Counted from the first letter of the stretch, positions 1-6,881 are shown. The stretch is DNA of 10,638 nt from Chloroflexota bacterium (GCA_002730795.1 PCAX01000069.1:1-10638), one strand, 5' to 3'. The notes: generated from the letters alone by a model not told the origin. Numbers and translations: made by a program.

Positions 1-584
1 CTGGAACAAATCCCGTTAAAGTTTTACTGAATGTTGACGAAGAAGACATATTTATAGCGGAAAAGAATTTTAAGGACTATTCCAGGAAATTAGCTTTGTG
101 GAAATTACATTGCTACAGGATTAATAAGAAACTAAAACCTAATGAACTAGTGATAACAGCAGATACGACTGTTGTGTTTAACAATATGGTTTTCGGAAAA
201 CCAAAGAATGCTTTTGAAGCAAAACAAATTTTACTCAAACTAAGAGGAAACACCCACACGGTGACTACTGGTGTGGTTGTTTTAGAGGGCAATAAAGTTT
301 TCAGCTTCACGAAATCAACCATTGTGAATTTTAGACAATACTCCACCGTGGAAATAGATGATTATATACAGACGGGGCTACCGTTTGATCGTGCAGGTTC
401 TTATGGTATTCAGGATAAGCCCTTTTTACCAGTAGATTCTTATGTAGGGTGCTATTTGAATGTAATAGGTCTACCTCTTTGCGAAATACAATCAGTTTTT
501 TCGTGTTTAAGCAGGAAGATTAATACTCTAGAATGTAGCACCACATGTCGGTCTGAATTAAGTGCAAAGGAATTGAAAAATTGA
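1..584 (+). CDS. maf: Maf-family nucleotide pyrophosphatase, 5' end missing
   Basis: Maf/YhdE-type proteins hydrolyse nucleoside triphosphates (often dTTP/UTP or modified bases) to the monophosphate plus pyrophosphate in the cytoplasm. The frame is open from base 3, so the gene enters from the left edge; the TTG at 96 is internal, because family sequence already appears before it (NVDEEDI, matching the usual DVDE segment, then the SRKLALWK helix). Visible family motifs are ADTTV with the catalytic-type Asp, the GKP Lys, the TGVVV strand, the FRQYS..EIDDYI segment, the AGSYGIQ loop and the YLNVIGLPL C-terminal signature. The N-terminal SSSPRR loop lies outside the window. About 28 residues follow GLPL, a slightly long tail. 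The stop codon overlaps the TTG start of the Tat gene that follows, suggesting co-transcription and translational coupling. The family assignment is firm; the substrate preference cannot be read. Confidence 0.9.
   Translation, partial: GTNPVKVLLNVDEEDIFIAEKNFKDYSRKLALWKLHCYRINKKLKPNELVITADTTVVFNNMVFGKPKNAFEAKQILLKLRGNTHTVTTGVVVLEGNKVFSFTKSTIVNFRQYSTVEIDDYIQTGLPFDRAGSYGIQDKPFLPVDSYVGCYLNVIGLPLCEIQSVFSCLSRKINTLECSTTCRSELSAKELKN
566..571 (+). promoter_or_regulatory. Ribosome binding site for the tatB-like gene
   Basis: AAAGGA lies 9 bases before the TTG at 581. No ATG in this frame lies near the family N-terminus, so this site together with the TTGA stop/start overlap fixes the rare TTG start. 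Confidence 0.6.
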
Positions 585-928
585 ACTTTTTTGGTATTGG
601 GGGATTGGAAATATTGTTAATTACGATAATTGGCGTAACAGTTGTTGGCCCAACTAGGTTAATTCAAGGAATAAGATCATTTCGTAATTTAATGACTGAA
701 TTAAGAAGACAAAAGAATGATTTGACTAATGTGTTGTTGGAAGCAGTTGATGATGATTTTGAAGGGGCACAAAAAGGCCTACCAGTGGCGCACGATAAGG
801 TAAACTCCGTGGGACGTAAACAAAGTAATGAAATGGGTAAGGATTTCACTGATGATAAAAAAAAAGACTCCGAGTCGCTGATCCTTCCAAAAACTCAATC
901 ACAAGAAAGGGTTGAAGATGAAGAGTGA
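581..928 (+). CDS. tatB: TatA/TatB-like twin-arginine translocase subunit
   Basis: This is a single-span component of the Sec-independent (Tat) export system for folded proteins, acting at the cytoplasmic membrane. The 115-residue protein has the family plan: a short N-terminus with GIGGLE (residues 5-10), a membrane segment at about 9-22, a hinge VVGP (21-24), an amphipathic helix to about residue 48, then a charged, disordered tail rich in Asp, Lys and Glu. The hinge keeps the Gly-Pro but lacks the usual LPE that follows it (RLIQ here). Its length, its tail and its position directly before tatC favour a TatB role, because a separate short TatA is encoded nearby; sequence alone does not settle TatA versus TatB. 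It starts with TTG, overlaps maf by 4 bases and overlaps tatC by 11 bases, consistent with a maf-tatB-tatC transcript. Confidence 0.8.
   Translation: MNFFGIGGLEILLITIIGVTVVGPTRLIQGIRSFRNLMTELRRQKNDLTNVLLEAVDDDFEGAQKGLPVAHDKVNSVGRKQSNEMGKDFTDDKKKDSESLILPKTQSQERVEDEE
905..911 (+). promoter_or_regulatory. Ribosome binding site that selects the tatC start
   Basis: GAAAGGG ends 6 bases before the ATG at 918. The upstream in-frame TTG at 912 would abut this site with no spacer, so ATG 918 is the better start. Confidence 0.6.
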
Positions 929-1679
929 TGATGCTGTACCAATCCTGTTTCATTTTTCGGAGATAAAAAAAAGAATAATCAGGATAGGAATCGTCTTACT
1001 GATAACAACGATACTAGCTTTTATTTTTTACCAGCCAATTTCGAAATTTGCCCAAAAACCCGCGATTGATGCTTTGACAAGTATTTACCCAGACATGCCT
1101 GCCCGATTAGTTTTTTTGGACGTGTTTGAAGGTTGGTCTGCTACCGCAAAATTGTCCGTATTGATTGGATTTGGAACTTCATTTCCTTACATGATGTTCG
1201 AATTGGTTATGTTTTTGAGACCGGGCCTTACTAGTACTGAACGAAAATATATCTATGCTTTAATACCCAGTGGAACAATTTTATTTTTTTTAGGTGTTGC
1301 GTTTGGATATTTTATCCTTATACCACCAGCCTTATATTTCTTATTTGAATTTGGAGGCGATATAGCTACACCAACTCCCAGAATTGGTTCTTATATTTCG
1401 CTCATATCTTCGTTGGTATTTTGGATGGGAATAATTTTCGAGATTCCAATTGGTATGTTTTTGCTATCTAAAGCAGGTTTATTGAAATCGCGTTGGGTTT
1501 CGAAACAAAGACGATGGAACATTCTTTTTGGTTTTATTCTTGGCGCAATTGTAACTCCCACGTTCGATCCGGTTACACAGACAATTGCCGCTTTGCCCGC
1601 GATTTTTTTATTCGAACTCGGGCTGATACTTGTAAAATTATCCGAACGATCTCAGGCTAAAAGGCGTAAAAGTGAGTAA
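918..1679 (+). CDS. tatC: Sec-independent protein translocase TatC
   Basis: TatC is the multi-spanning core of the Tat translocase that binds the twin-arginine signal peptide. The 253-residue product is close to the family length (about 250) and shows six hydrophobic segments. Family landmarks are the cytoplasmic N-terminus HFSEIKKRI with Glu15 (the signal-peptide-binding glutamate) and Arg19, the FLRPGLTSTERK loop with Glu108 (second binding-site glutamate), GVAFGYFILIPPAL, FEIPIGMFLL and the C-terminal TPTFDPVTQTIAALP...FELGLIL. In the first loop the usual L.E.R.R reads SEIKKR, a conservative Arg-to-Lys change. ATG 918 is preferred over TTG 912 on spacing to GAAAGGG. The gene overlaps tatB by 11 bases and runs towards tatA, which is on the other strand 25 bases away. 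Confidence 0.95.
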   Translation: MKSDDAVPILFHFSEIKKRIIRIGIVLLITTILAFIFYQPISKFAQKPAIDALTSIYPDMPARLVFLDVFEGWSATAKLSVLIGFGTSFPYMMFELVMFLRPGLTSTERKYIYALIPSGTILFFLGVAFGYFILIPPALYFLFEFGGDIATPTPRIGSYISLISSLVFWMGIIFEIPIGMFLLSKAGLLKSRWVSKQRRWNILFGFILGAIVTPTFDPVTQTIAALPAIFLFELGLILVKLSERSQAKRRKSE

Positions 1680-1690
1680 ATTGACTTTCC

Positions 1691-1707
1691 TAATTTTGTT
1701 AAAATTA
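1691..1707. terminator. AT-only hairpin between convergent tatC and tatA
   Basis: TAATTTT-GTT-AAAATTA is a perfect 7-bp inverted repeat with a 3-base loop. It lies 11 bases after the tatC stop and includes the tatA stop codon. It has no GC pairs and only a short T run, so it could act as a weak bidirectional terminator or simply reflect AT-rich sequence. Confidence 0.3.
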
Positions 1708-1887
1708 TTTAGACGACTTTTCCTTGGTTTCAGTGTCTTTATCAGGATTTACTGAACTCCTAAACTCCTTGATCGCTTTACCAACTCCTGATCCTATTTC
1801 GGGGAGTTTGCCGACACCAAAAACTATCAATACTATCACTAATATGAGGATAATTTCCAAAGGACCTATGGATCGTAAGAATCCCAT
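1705..1887 (-). CDS. tatA: Twin-arginine translocase subunit TatA
   Basis: TatA subunits oligomerise in the cytoplasmic membrane to form the passage for folded Tat substrates recruited by TatBC. This 60-residue protein fits the family: N-terminal GPLEIILIL (residues 8-16) with the polar residue at the start of the single membrane span (about 10-23), then FGVGKLPEIGSGVGKAIKEF, the canonical hinge and amphipathic helix, and a charged Lys/Glu/Asp tail. The hinge proline of FGP is replaced by valine, while LPE is intact. A second in-frame start codon is not needed: GGAG (1895-1898, minus strand) is correctly spaced from ATG 1887. The gene lies 60 bases downstream of lexA on the same strand and faces tatC. 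The split arrangement with tatBC on the opposite strand is unusual but the assignment is solid. Confidence 0.9.
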   Translation of the reverse strand: MGFLRSIGPLEIILILVIVLIVFGVGKLPEIGSGVGKAIKEFRSSVNPDKDTETKEKSSK

Positions 1888-1919
1888 TCATGTTCTCCAT
1901 TCAAAATGTTTATGATTTA

Positions 1920-1931
1920 CATTATATAATG
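1920..1931 (-). promoter_or_regulatory. Possible tatA promoter -10 in a 12-bp palindrome
   Basis: CATTATATAATG is a perfect palindrome in the lexA-tatA gap, giving TATAAT on both strands. On the minus strand it lies about 33 bases before the tatA start. No convincing -35 is present at 16-18 bases, and the region is AT-rich, so tatA may simply be read through from lexA. Confidence 0.3.
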
Positions 1932-1947
1932 AAGAAAATATTAATCG

Positions 1948-2610
1948 TTAAGACAGTAATCGCCATATGGCCATTACTCTTCCTATTATTTCAACGTCGG
2001 TTGAGTCCAAAAGAATAGGAGGGATTTGCGAATTTGCTGGCTCGAGTCGCGTTAATTTCCCTTGATTATAGTAATGTTTTAGAGTTGTAGTGTTTTCAGA
2101 TTTTATTTTCACAGCGGCCATCTGCCCGTTAAGGACTGTTTTTGTGTGTTGCATAATTAATGTGTCACCGTCGGAAATTAGTGCATCGATCATGGATTCA
2201 CCTTTAATTTTTAGAGCATAAATTTCATCTCCTCTACCTACGATTGATTGTGGTAAATCAATAAAATCCTTGCCAGCGATGTCCGACCAAGAATCTTCCT
2301 CAGGTAATGGGAAAGGAGATCCGGCTGCGATTGTTCCAAGCATAGGTACTGCTACAGTTTCATTATCCGTGGGTAAATAATTATATTTACTTATATTTCT
2401 ATTTGATAAAAGGGTCAGACTACGGGAAACTTCCGAATCGCTTTTTATCATACCGAGTGATTTCAATTTGTCTAGATTGTATTGGACGACTGAAGTAGAG
2501 CTAATTTGACAGCCTATTTGTATATCACGAATACTTGGAGCGTATTCATATTCGGAGAACCAATTTTCTATGAAGGTAATTATTTTCTTTTGGCGTTCTG
2601 TTAATGACAT
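1948..2610 (-). CDS. lexA: LexA repressor, SOS response
   Basis: LexA represses DNA-damage genes and cleaves itself when RecA filaments form. The 220-residue protein has an N-terminal winged helix (about 1-68) with APSIRDIQIGC and the recognition stretch ISSTSVVQYNLDKL, then a linker, then the S24 peptidase-like domain. The self-cleavage site is Ala96-Gly97 in LGTIAAGSPF. The catalytic Ser is Ser139 in KGESMIDA and the general-base Lys is Lys178 in TTLKHY, 39 residues later, matching the spacing of known LexA proteins. All parts needed for autocleavage are therefore present. ATG 2610 is supported by AGGA at 2621-2624 (10-base spacing). The gene is followed after 60 bases by tatA and preceded by a repeat-rich upstream region. 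The recognition helix differs from that of E. coli, so an E. coli-type SOS box should not be assumed. Confidence 0.95.
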   Translation of the reverse strand: MSLTERQKKIITFIENWFSEYEYAPSIRDIQIGCQISSTSVVQYNLDKLKSLGMIKSDSEVSRSLTLLSNRNISKYNYLPTDNETVAVPMLGTIAAGSPFPLPEEDSWSDIAGKDFIDLPQSIVGRGDEIYALKIKGESMIDALISDGDTLIMQHTKTVLNGQMAAVKIKSENTTTLKHYYNQGKLTRLEPANSQIPPILLDSTDVEIIGRVMAIWRLLS

Positions 2611-2627
2611 AACAATTTTTTCCTCAT

Positions 2628-2714
2628 CTGTTTTTGAAAATAACAGCTTTGTCTACCGATTGTCAAAAAAAATTGTCAATGCATGTAGTTTTTTTATTGA
2701 CCCATTCTCGTCAA
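2628..2714 (-). repeat. TTGAC-type repeat cluster and palindrome before lexA, candidate operator
   Basis: Reading the minus strand, TTGACAA occurs at 2679-2673 and 2666-2660 (each as TTGACAAT) and a near copy TAGACAA at 2655-2649. Further upstream TTGAC and its complement form an inverted repeat of 5-8-5 bases (2697-2701 and 2710-2714). Overlapping the -10 is an imperfect palindrome at 2628-2646, CTGTT-N9-AACAG, with 7 of 9 base pairs matching. Its CTG...CAG ends recall the E. coli SOS box, but the length is 19 rather than 16, so that site type is not met. An operator for LexA autoregulation is expected here; which of these elements serves is inference. Confidence 0.35.
2637..2666 (-). promoter_or_regulatory. 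Probable lexA promoter
   Basis: On the minus strand a perfect -35 TTGACA (2666-2661) is followed after 18 bases by TATTTT (2642-2637; 4 of 6 against TATAAT). Transcription would begin near 2630, about 20 bases before the lexA start. A second TTGACA lies 13 bases further upstream (2679-2674) but has only a poor -10 partner. Confidence 0.45.
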
Positions 2715-2801
2715 CGGATGGATAGCAGATCTGATGGTAAATTGTAAACAAAGTTTATGATATCGACGGAAGGATTAAACGCCATATTTTGAGGGAGACT
2801 T

Positions 2802-3281
2802 CTAATTTTCAATTTCATCTGAATGAAGATGGGTATTATCACTAACGAAAGAAATACCCTCTAGTGACAAAGGAGGTCCCCCAGGTTGATCGGCAATACC
2901 AAAAGCTAAATAATGTGGTGCCGGATGTTTAAAAACTATTATTGCAGCTAATGTTTGCGATAAAGGTTTATGACCCCCGAACCAAACAACCTCTGGGCCA
3001 TTTACCAGCTGAGTTGGACCATATTCTACTGGCCGTAAAACACCTTTCTGAACCACATGCTCTCCAGGTTTAGTTATTCCCCATTCGACTACACCATTAT
3101 AGTCTGATGGCAAGACGAATCTCCATCGTGAAAGTAATCCGCGCCAAGGCATAATCTCAACCGCAACTCTGTTTTTAACATTTTGAAATGGGTGGATAAT
3201 TTGCCAATTGTAAACAGATAAATGACCCTCGGAATCGCTTGAAATGGAAGGGTTGGACTTGTGCTCAGAGTTGATTGGCAC
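2802..3281 (-). CDS. Unrecognised 159-residue protein downstream of S20
   Basis: I do not recognise a family. The first 20 residues are polar and Ser/Asn-rich with no signal peptide or membrane span. From about residue 22 the sequence alternates short hydrophobic strands with Trp- and Gly-rich turns (YNWQIIHPF, EIMPWRGLLSRWRF, VVEWGITKPGEH, EVVWFGGHKPL, AIIVFKHPAPHY, GIADQPGGPPL), which looks like a compact all-beta soluble fold. The start is GTG at 3281, 15 bases after the rpsT stop, with a weak GGA about 9 bases before it; no in-frame ATG lies before Met44. The close spacing suggests co-transcription with rpsT. Codon use and composition match the neighbours, and the frame is clean over its whole length, so it is very likely real. 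Confidence 0.7.
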   Translation of the reverse strand: MPINSEHKSNPSISSDSEGHLSVYNWQIIHPFQNVKNRVAVEIMPWRGLLSRWRFVLPSDYNGVVEWGITKPGEHVVQKGVLRPVEYGPTQLVNGPEVVWFGGHKPLSQTLAAIIVFKHPAPHYLAFGIADQPGGPPLSLEGISFVSDNTHLHSDEIEN

Positions 3282-3296
3282 GATTGTTATCCAATT

Positions 3297-3554
3297 CTAT
3301 TTTACGGATGAATTGAAATGTCGACTTAATCTAGATTTTTTTCGAGCAGCTGCGTTTCGGTGAATAATTCCCTTCGTCACTGCACGGTCCAAGGCAGAGA
3401 TGGCTGACTTCAACGATTTAACCGAATCTTCTGATGAATGATTCTCAATTATCGTTTCAGAGGCTTGCCTAATCCTTGATTTTGTGAAACTTCTGAATAT
3501 TTTGTTATTCCTAGCTCGTCGCTTTTGCGACCGGAGTGTTTTATCTGCGGGCAT
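3297..3554 (-). CDS. rpsT: 30S ribosomal protein S20
   Basis: S20 is a primary 16S rRNA binding protein of the small subunit. The 85-residue, Lys/Arg-rich helical protein matches the family in length and layout: N-terminal SQKRRARNN, the first helix with FRSFTKSRIRQA, the central ALDRAVTKGIIHRNAAARKKSRLSR signature (about 54-78) and a short tail. AGAGGGA (3563-3569, minus strand) lies 8 bases before ATG 3554, a strong ribosome binding site as expected of a ribosomal protein gene. It follows the rel gene after 67 bases and is followed closely by the unrecognised gene. Confidence 0.95.
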   Translation of the reverse strand: MPADKTLRSQKRRARNNKIFRSFTKSRIRQASETIIENHSSEDSVKSLKSAISALDRAVTKGIIHRNAAARKKSRLSRHFNSSVK

Positions 3555-3562
3555 TTATGTTG

Positions 3563-3569
3563 TCCCTCT
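3563..3569 (-). promoter_or_regulatory. Strong ribosome binding site of rpsT
   Basis: AGAGGGA on the minus strand, 8 bases before the ATG, is the best Shine-Dalgarno match on this strand of the window. Confidence 0.6.
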
Positions 3570-3582
3570 TCTTTCAGAGTTA

Positions 3583-3588
3583 ATTATA
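3583..3588 (-). promoter_or_regulatory. Probable -10 element of rpsT
   Basis: A perfect TATAAT lies 28 bases before the rpsT start on the minus strand. The best -35 at 16 bases is TTAATC (3610-3605; 3 of 6), so the promoter is weak by sequence or depends on an activator. It implies S20 can be made independently of rel. Confidence 0.45.
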
Positions 3589-3621
3589 TCCAAAATTTGA
3601 ATCAGATTAATAGTGTTTGAT

Positions 3622-5820
3622 TCATTCGTTTATTCTAATTACTGATCCTACACCTGGTATGGCTTCCAATTTTGAGAACAACGTACTCAGTTGCTCTACT
3701 CCTACTATATAAACAGTGAGGGCAATTGTAACGGCATTCGAACCTTCGTCCTCCCTCGATGATACTCGGTGGATATTAATTCCTTCAGAGGAAACTACTT
3801 CAGTTATATCTCTAATTAAACCTATCCTATCGTAGGCGTTTAGGGTCAAGCGGGCTGGATAGGTAGTGGCACGTTGTCCCCAATTAACTTCTATAACTTT
3901 TTCAGGTGAAATGGTATAAGGTGTGTTATTACACGATATTCTGTGAACCGTTACCCCTCTACCTCGAGTTAAATATCCAATAATGTCATCCCCCTGTAAT
4001 GGGCTGCAACACTGTGCAAAGCGAGTTAGTGTATCTGGTTCGCCCATTACCACCAATCCTTTTGATTTAGATTCAGTTACAGTTCTGAAAGTTCTATTGT
4101 CTAGTTTTTTGTTAGTTTCGTTGAAATCGATCGATTCAGCGATTCTACTCACTGGCATTTGCGCTGAACCTAACTGTTCCAGTAGTTCGGTGACTGAGCT
4201 CAATCCCAGTTCTGATGCTATGAACGGCTCACTTGATTCAATACCAAGGCGCATTAGTTCCTTTTGTAAAATATTTCTCCCCTGTCGAATCATCGCTTTT
4301 TTATCTTGTTTCCTAAACCATTGCCTTACTTTGGATTGAGCCCCAGCTGATGATAGATAATGTAAGTTGGGATTTAACCAATCCAAATTCGGGCCCTTTG
4401 CTTTATGTGATTTTTTAATTTCGACTACGTCTCCATTTTGAAGTAGTGTATTTAATGCAACCATCTTGCCATTTATCTGTGCACCAGATGTATTGTGACC
4501 TAATTCTGTATGAATCCTGTAGGCAAAATCCAATGGTGTTGCTCCAATGGGTAAATCAATTACATCACCTTTTGGGGTATATGAAAAAATTTGATCACCG
4601 AGTAAATCTGTTTTTACCGATGTTAGGTATTCTTCGTCACCTGAAAGTTCTTGTTGCCATTCCAAAATACGACGAAGCCAAGTCATCTGTTGCTCAAAAC
4701 CTTCAGAATTTGGTGCGCCTACTTCATTTTCTTTATAAGACCAATGTGAAGCCACGCCTTCTTGGGCTATTTTATCCATATTTTTTGTACGTATTTGAAC
4801 TTCAAGTGGGAAGTTTCCTGGGCCCATTACTGAAGTATGCAGTGATTGGTACATATTTTCTTTTGGGTTGGCGATATAATCATCAAATTCACCATTAACA
4901 GGTCGCCATTTAGTGTGCACCACCCCTAGGGCCCCGTAACATTCATCAATTTTTTCAGTTAAAATTCTAATAGCGATTAAATCATGAATTTCATCAAATT
5001 TTTTGCCCATTTTTTGATAACGATTTAATTTATCGTAAATACTGTATAAATGTTTGGCTCTTCCGTATACTGTAGATTCAATTATCGATTTATCTAGTTC
5101 CGATTTTATGGTTTTTACGAGAGCATTCACGTATTGTTCACGTTCTCCCCGTTTTCTTGCGACAAGCTTTGAAACTGCTTTATATTCATCAGGCATTAAG
5201 TACCTAAATGATTCATCCTCCAATTGCCATTTAATATCATTCATTCCCAACCGATGTGCCAAAGGGGCGTGAATATCCAATGTCTCTCTAGCAATACGTT
5301 TCCTCCGGTTTTCAGGAAGGTATTTTAGGGTTTGCATATTATGTAATCGATCCGAAAGTTTGATTAAGATAACCCTGACATCTTGTGCCATTGCGACCAA
5401 CATTTTTCGTAGATTAGCCGAGCGCCTATTTTCAGGATTTTGGCGTTGTTTAGCCATTTGACTTCGATTAGTCAACCCGTCGAGATGTTTCAGTTTAGTG
5501 GCTCCATCCACCAAACGAGCGACTTCATTTCCGAATTTGTTCTTTAACGTGTCATATGAAACGTTACAATCTTCCATAACATCGTGGAGTAAAGCGGCTA
5601 TTATAGTAGTTGAATCTAACCTCATTTCAGCAAGATGTTGGGCTGTAGCAACAGGGTGAACGATGTAAGGTTCTCCTGACATTCTTTTTTGTTCGCCGTG
5701 AGATAATCTGGCGAATTCGTAAGCTTCAGTCACATTTTTTACACTTGATGGTGTCATATAGTCGCCCAAAGTTTGTATAAACTTGTCTGAAGGTTGATGT
5801 ATTTTGGTTGTTTGAATCAT
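3622..5820 (-). CDS. rel: Long RelA/SpoT-type (p)ppGpp synthetase/hydrolase
   Basis: This enzyme makes and degrades the alarmone (p)ppGpp of the stringent response. The 732 residues carry the complete long-RSH layout. The HD hydrolase (about 30-200) has Arg46, His55, His79-Asp80, Glu83-Asp84 and Asp157 in KLSDRLHN, all of the metal-site and catalytic residues. The synthetase (about 240-345) has GRAKHLYSI, HDLIAIRIL, NMYQSLHT and EVQIRT with Glu340. A TGS domain (about 409-469), a helical region, the Cys-rich segment (RFAQCCSPLQGDDIIGY...VHRISC) and a C-terminal ACT domain (about 655-732) follow. Both activities should be present. The charge motif at 311-314 is EFDD, the form usual in synthetase-only RelA, rather than RxKD. 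The ATG has no clear Shine-Dalgarno; the start is supported by the usual N-terminal length. The PurM-like gene lies 31 bases upstream. Confidence 0.95.
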   Translation of the reverse strand: MIQTTKIHQPSDKFIQTLGDYMTPSSVKNVTEAYEFARLSHGEQKRMSGEPYIVHPVATAQHLAEMRLDSTTIIAALLHDVMEDCNVSYDTLKNKFGNEVARLVDGATKLKHLDGLTNRSQMAKQRQNPENRRSANLRKMLVAMAQDVRVILIKLSDRLHNMQTLKYLPENRRKRIARETLDIHAPLAHRLGMNDIKWQLEDESFRYLMPDEYKAVSKLVARKRGEREQYVNALVKTIKSELDKSIIESTVYGRAKHLYSIYDKLNRYQKMGKKFDEIHDLIAIRILTEKIDECYGALGVVHTKWRPVNGEFDDYIANPKENMYQSLHTSVMGPGNFPLEVQIRTKNMDKIAQEGVASHWSYKENEVGAPNSEGFEQQMTWLRRILEWQQELSGDEEYLTSVKTDLLGDQIFSYTPKGDVIDLPIGATPLDFAYRIHTELGHNTSGAQINGKMVALNTLLQNGDVVEIKKSHKAKGPNLDWLNPNLHYLSSAGAQSKVRQWFRKQDKKAMIRQGRNILQKELMRLGIESSEPFIASELGLSSVTELLEQLGSAQMPVSRIAESIDFNETNKKLDNRTFRTVTESKSKGLVVMGEPDTLTRFAQCCSPLQGDDIIGYLTRGRGVTVHRISCNNTPYTISPEKVIEVNWGQRATTYPARLTLNAYDRIGLIRDITEVVSSEGINIHRVSSREDEGSNAVTIALTVYIVGVEQLSTLFSKLEAIPGVGSVIRINE

Positions 5821-5851
5821 ATAGACAGGAAAATTCTAACGTAGTACACAG

Positions 5852-6874
5852 TTATTTTCGTCTTATATTCTCAAAGAATCTGACCAATTCATCTTTTTGA
5901 AAACTTGGTATAGGTACAGAAAGTTCGCTCGGGTCGTCAAAAGATATTTTTGGAGATTTAGTGATTTTTCCTATGCAAGTGGACGCAAACCCATCCTTTT
6001 CAAGAACACCTATGACCGTAGCAATATTTTTTTTATCCGTCGTCATAAGTAAAGCACCCGATGATATAAGTCCTAATGAATCTATTTCTAAAAGATCGCA
6101 TATTTCGGTTGTTTCGTCAAGGAAAGGGATTCTACCCTTTTCTATTGATATCCCATTACCTGAAGCCATGCATAATTCATTTAAGGCAGTGGATATTCCT
6201 CCTTCGGTGGCATCATGCATTGAAGTAACCAGTCCAGTTGCTGCTGCTGCAAGGGCTGGTTTCACTATAGAAATTCCCGGACGTACTAACAACCCTTTAG
6301 CTTTTTTAACTTTTTCTTTTGACATTCCTAATTTTATCAATTGGGGTTCAACTTCCGAAGCTAGTATAGCTGTTCCCTCTATACCACCAAATCCATACAT
6401 CAAAACGGCATCCCCTTCTTTGGCTCCAGAGGTGGTCAAAGCTTTTGAAGCATGAATTTCTCCAAAAATGGTACCACAAATAATTGGGTGATCTAATCCT
6501 AATGTTACTTCTGTATGTCCCCCGATCAAAGACACATTGAGTTCTCGGGCAGCGGTCTCCAATTGTCCGAATAAATCCTCTACATATTCTTCCGTTACTC
6601 CTTCAGGTAATAAAATCGTCGCTGTGAACCATTTTGGTACAGCGCCCGAAGTAGCAATGTCGTTTGCATTTACATTGAGCGCATACCAACCTAGATTGTC
6701 GGTTGCAAAAGTTATGGGGTCACTTTTTACAATTAAAGTTTTGTTACCGAAAGAAATGTGCGCTGTATCCTCTCCTATTCCAGGACCCTGTAAAACTCGA
6801 GGATCAGCAATTGTTAATTTTTCCAATAGTTTTTTTAGGAGTTTATTTGGTAATTTACCTAATTGGAGAGTCAT
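5852..6874 (-). CDS. AIR synthase-related protein, PurM/HypE superfamily
   Basis: PurM-superfamily proteins (PurM, PurL, ThiL, SelD, HypE) are ATP-using dimers that activate a substrate by phosphoryl transfer. The 340-residue product has the superfamily pattern: GIGEDTA (32-38), KSDP (50-53), NVNANDIATSGAVP (67-80), GGHTEV (118-123), GGIEGTAILA (163-172) and HDATEGGISTAL (220-231), then a C-terminal ATP-binding-like half with SSGALL. The layout is nearest to HypE and the archaeal-type AIR synthase-related group. It ends FENIRRK, without the PRIC-type C-terminal cysteine that HypE needs to carry the carbamoyl/cyano group, and there is no hydrogenase gene nearby, so a HypE function is unlikely. 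The substrate is unknown. It starts 7 bases after the stop of the surface-protein gene and precedes rel by 31 bases, so the three are probably one transcript. Confidence 0.8.
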   Translation of the reverse strand: MTLQLGKLPNKLLKKLLEKLTIADPRVLQGPGIGEDTAHISFGNKTLIVKSDPITFATDNLGWYALNVNANDIATSGAVPKWFTATILLPEGVTEEYVEDLFGQLETAARELNVSLIGGHTEVTLGLDHPIICGTIFGEIHASKALTTSGAKEGDAVLMYGFGGIEGTAILASEVEPQLIKLGMSKEKVKKAKGLLVRPGISIVKPALAAAATGLVTSMHDATEGGISTALNELCMASGNGISIEKGRIPFLDETTEICDLLEIDSLGLISSGALLMTTDKKNIATVIGVLEKDGFASTCIGKITKSPKISFDDPSELSVPIPSFQKDELVRFFENIRRK

Positions 6875-6881
6875 TGATTAT

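Noticed and set aside
2628..2646. E. coli-type SOS box before lexA
   Set aside because: The CTG...CAG ends are 13 bases apart instead of 10 and the inner sequence is not the alternating AT of that box; kept only as a generic operator candidate.
2745..2757. Small hairpin TAAAC-AAA-GTTTA after the unrecognised gene
   Set aside because: Only five, mostly AT, base pairs and no following T run on the minus strand; expected by chance in this composition.
3598..3624. Inverted repeat TGAATCA...TGATTCA around the rel stop codon as a terminator
   Set aside because: Seven-base arms with a 13-base AT-rich loop and no T run after the stem; it also overlaps the coding end, so a terminator role is not supported.
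4446..4898. Open plus-strand frame of about 150 codons inside rel
   Set aside because: It lies antisense to the strongly conserved synthetase and TGS domains of rel and has no recognisable content; it is a shadow frame.
5961..6455. Open plus-strand frame of about 164 codons inside the PurM-like gene
   Set aside because: Antisense to conserved PurM-superfamily motifs, with no family resemblance and no ribosome binding site context.
5852..6874. Hydrogenase maturation protein HypE
   Set aside because: The C-terminal PRIC-type cysteine is missing, the protein ends FENIRRK, and no hydrogenase or other hyp gene is nearby; only superfamily membership is supported.
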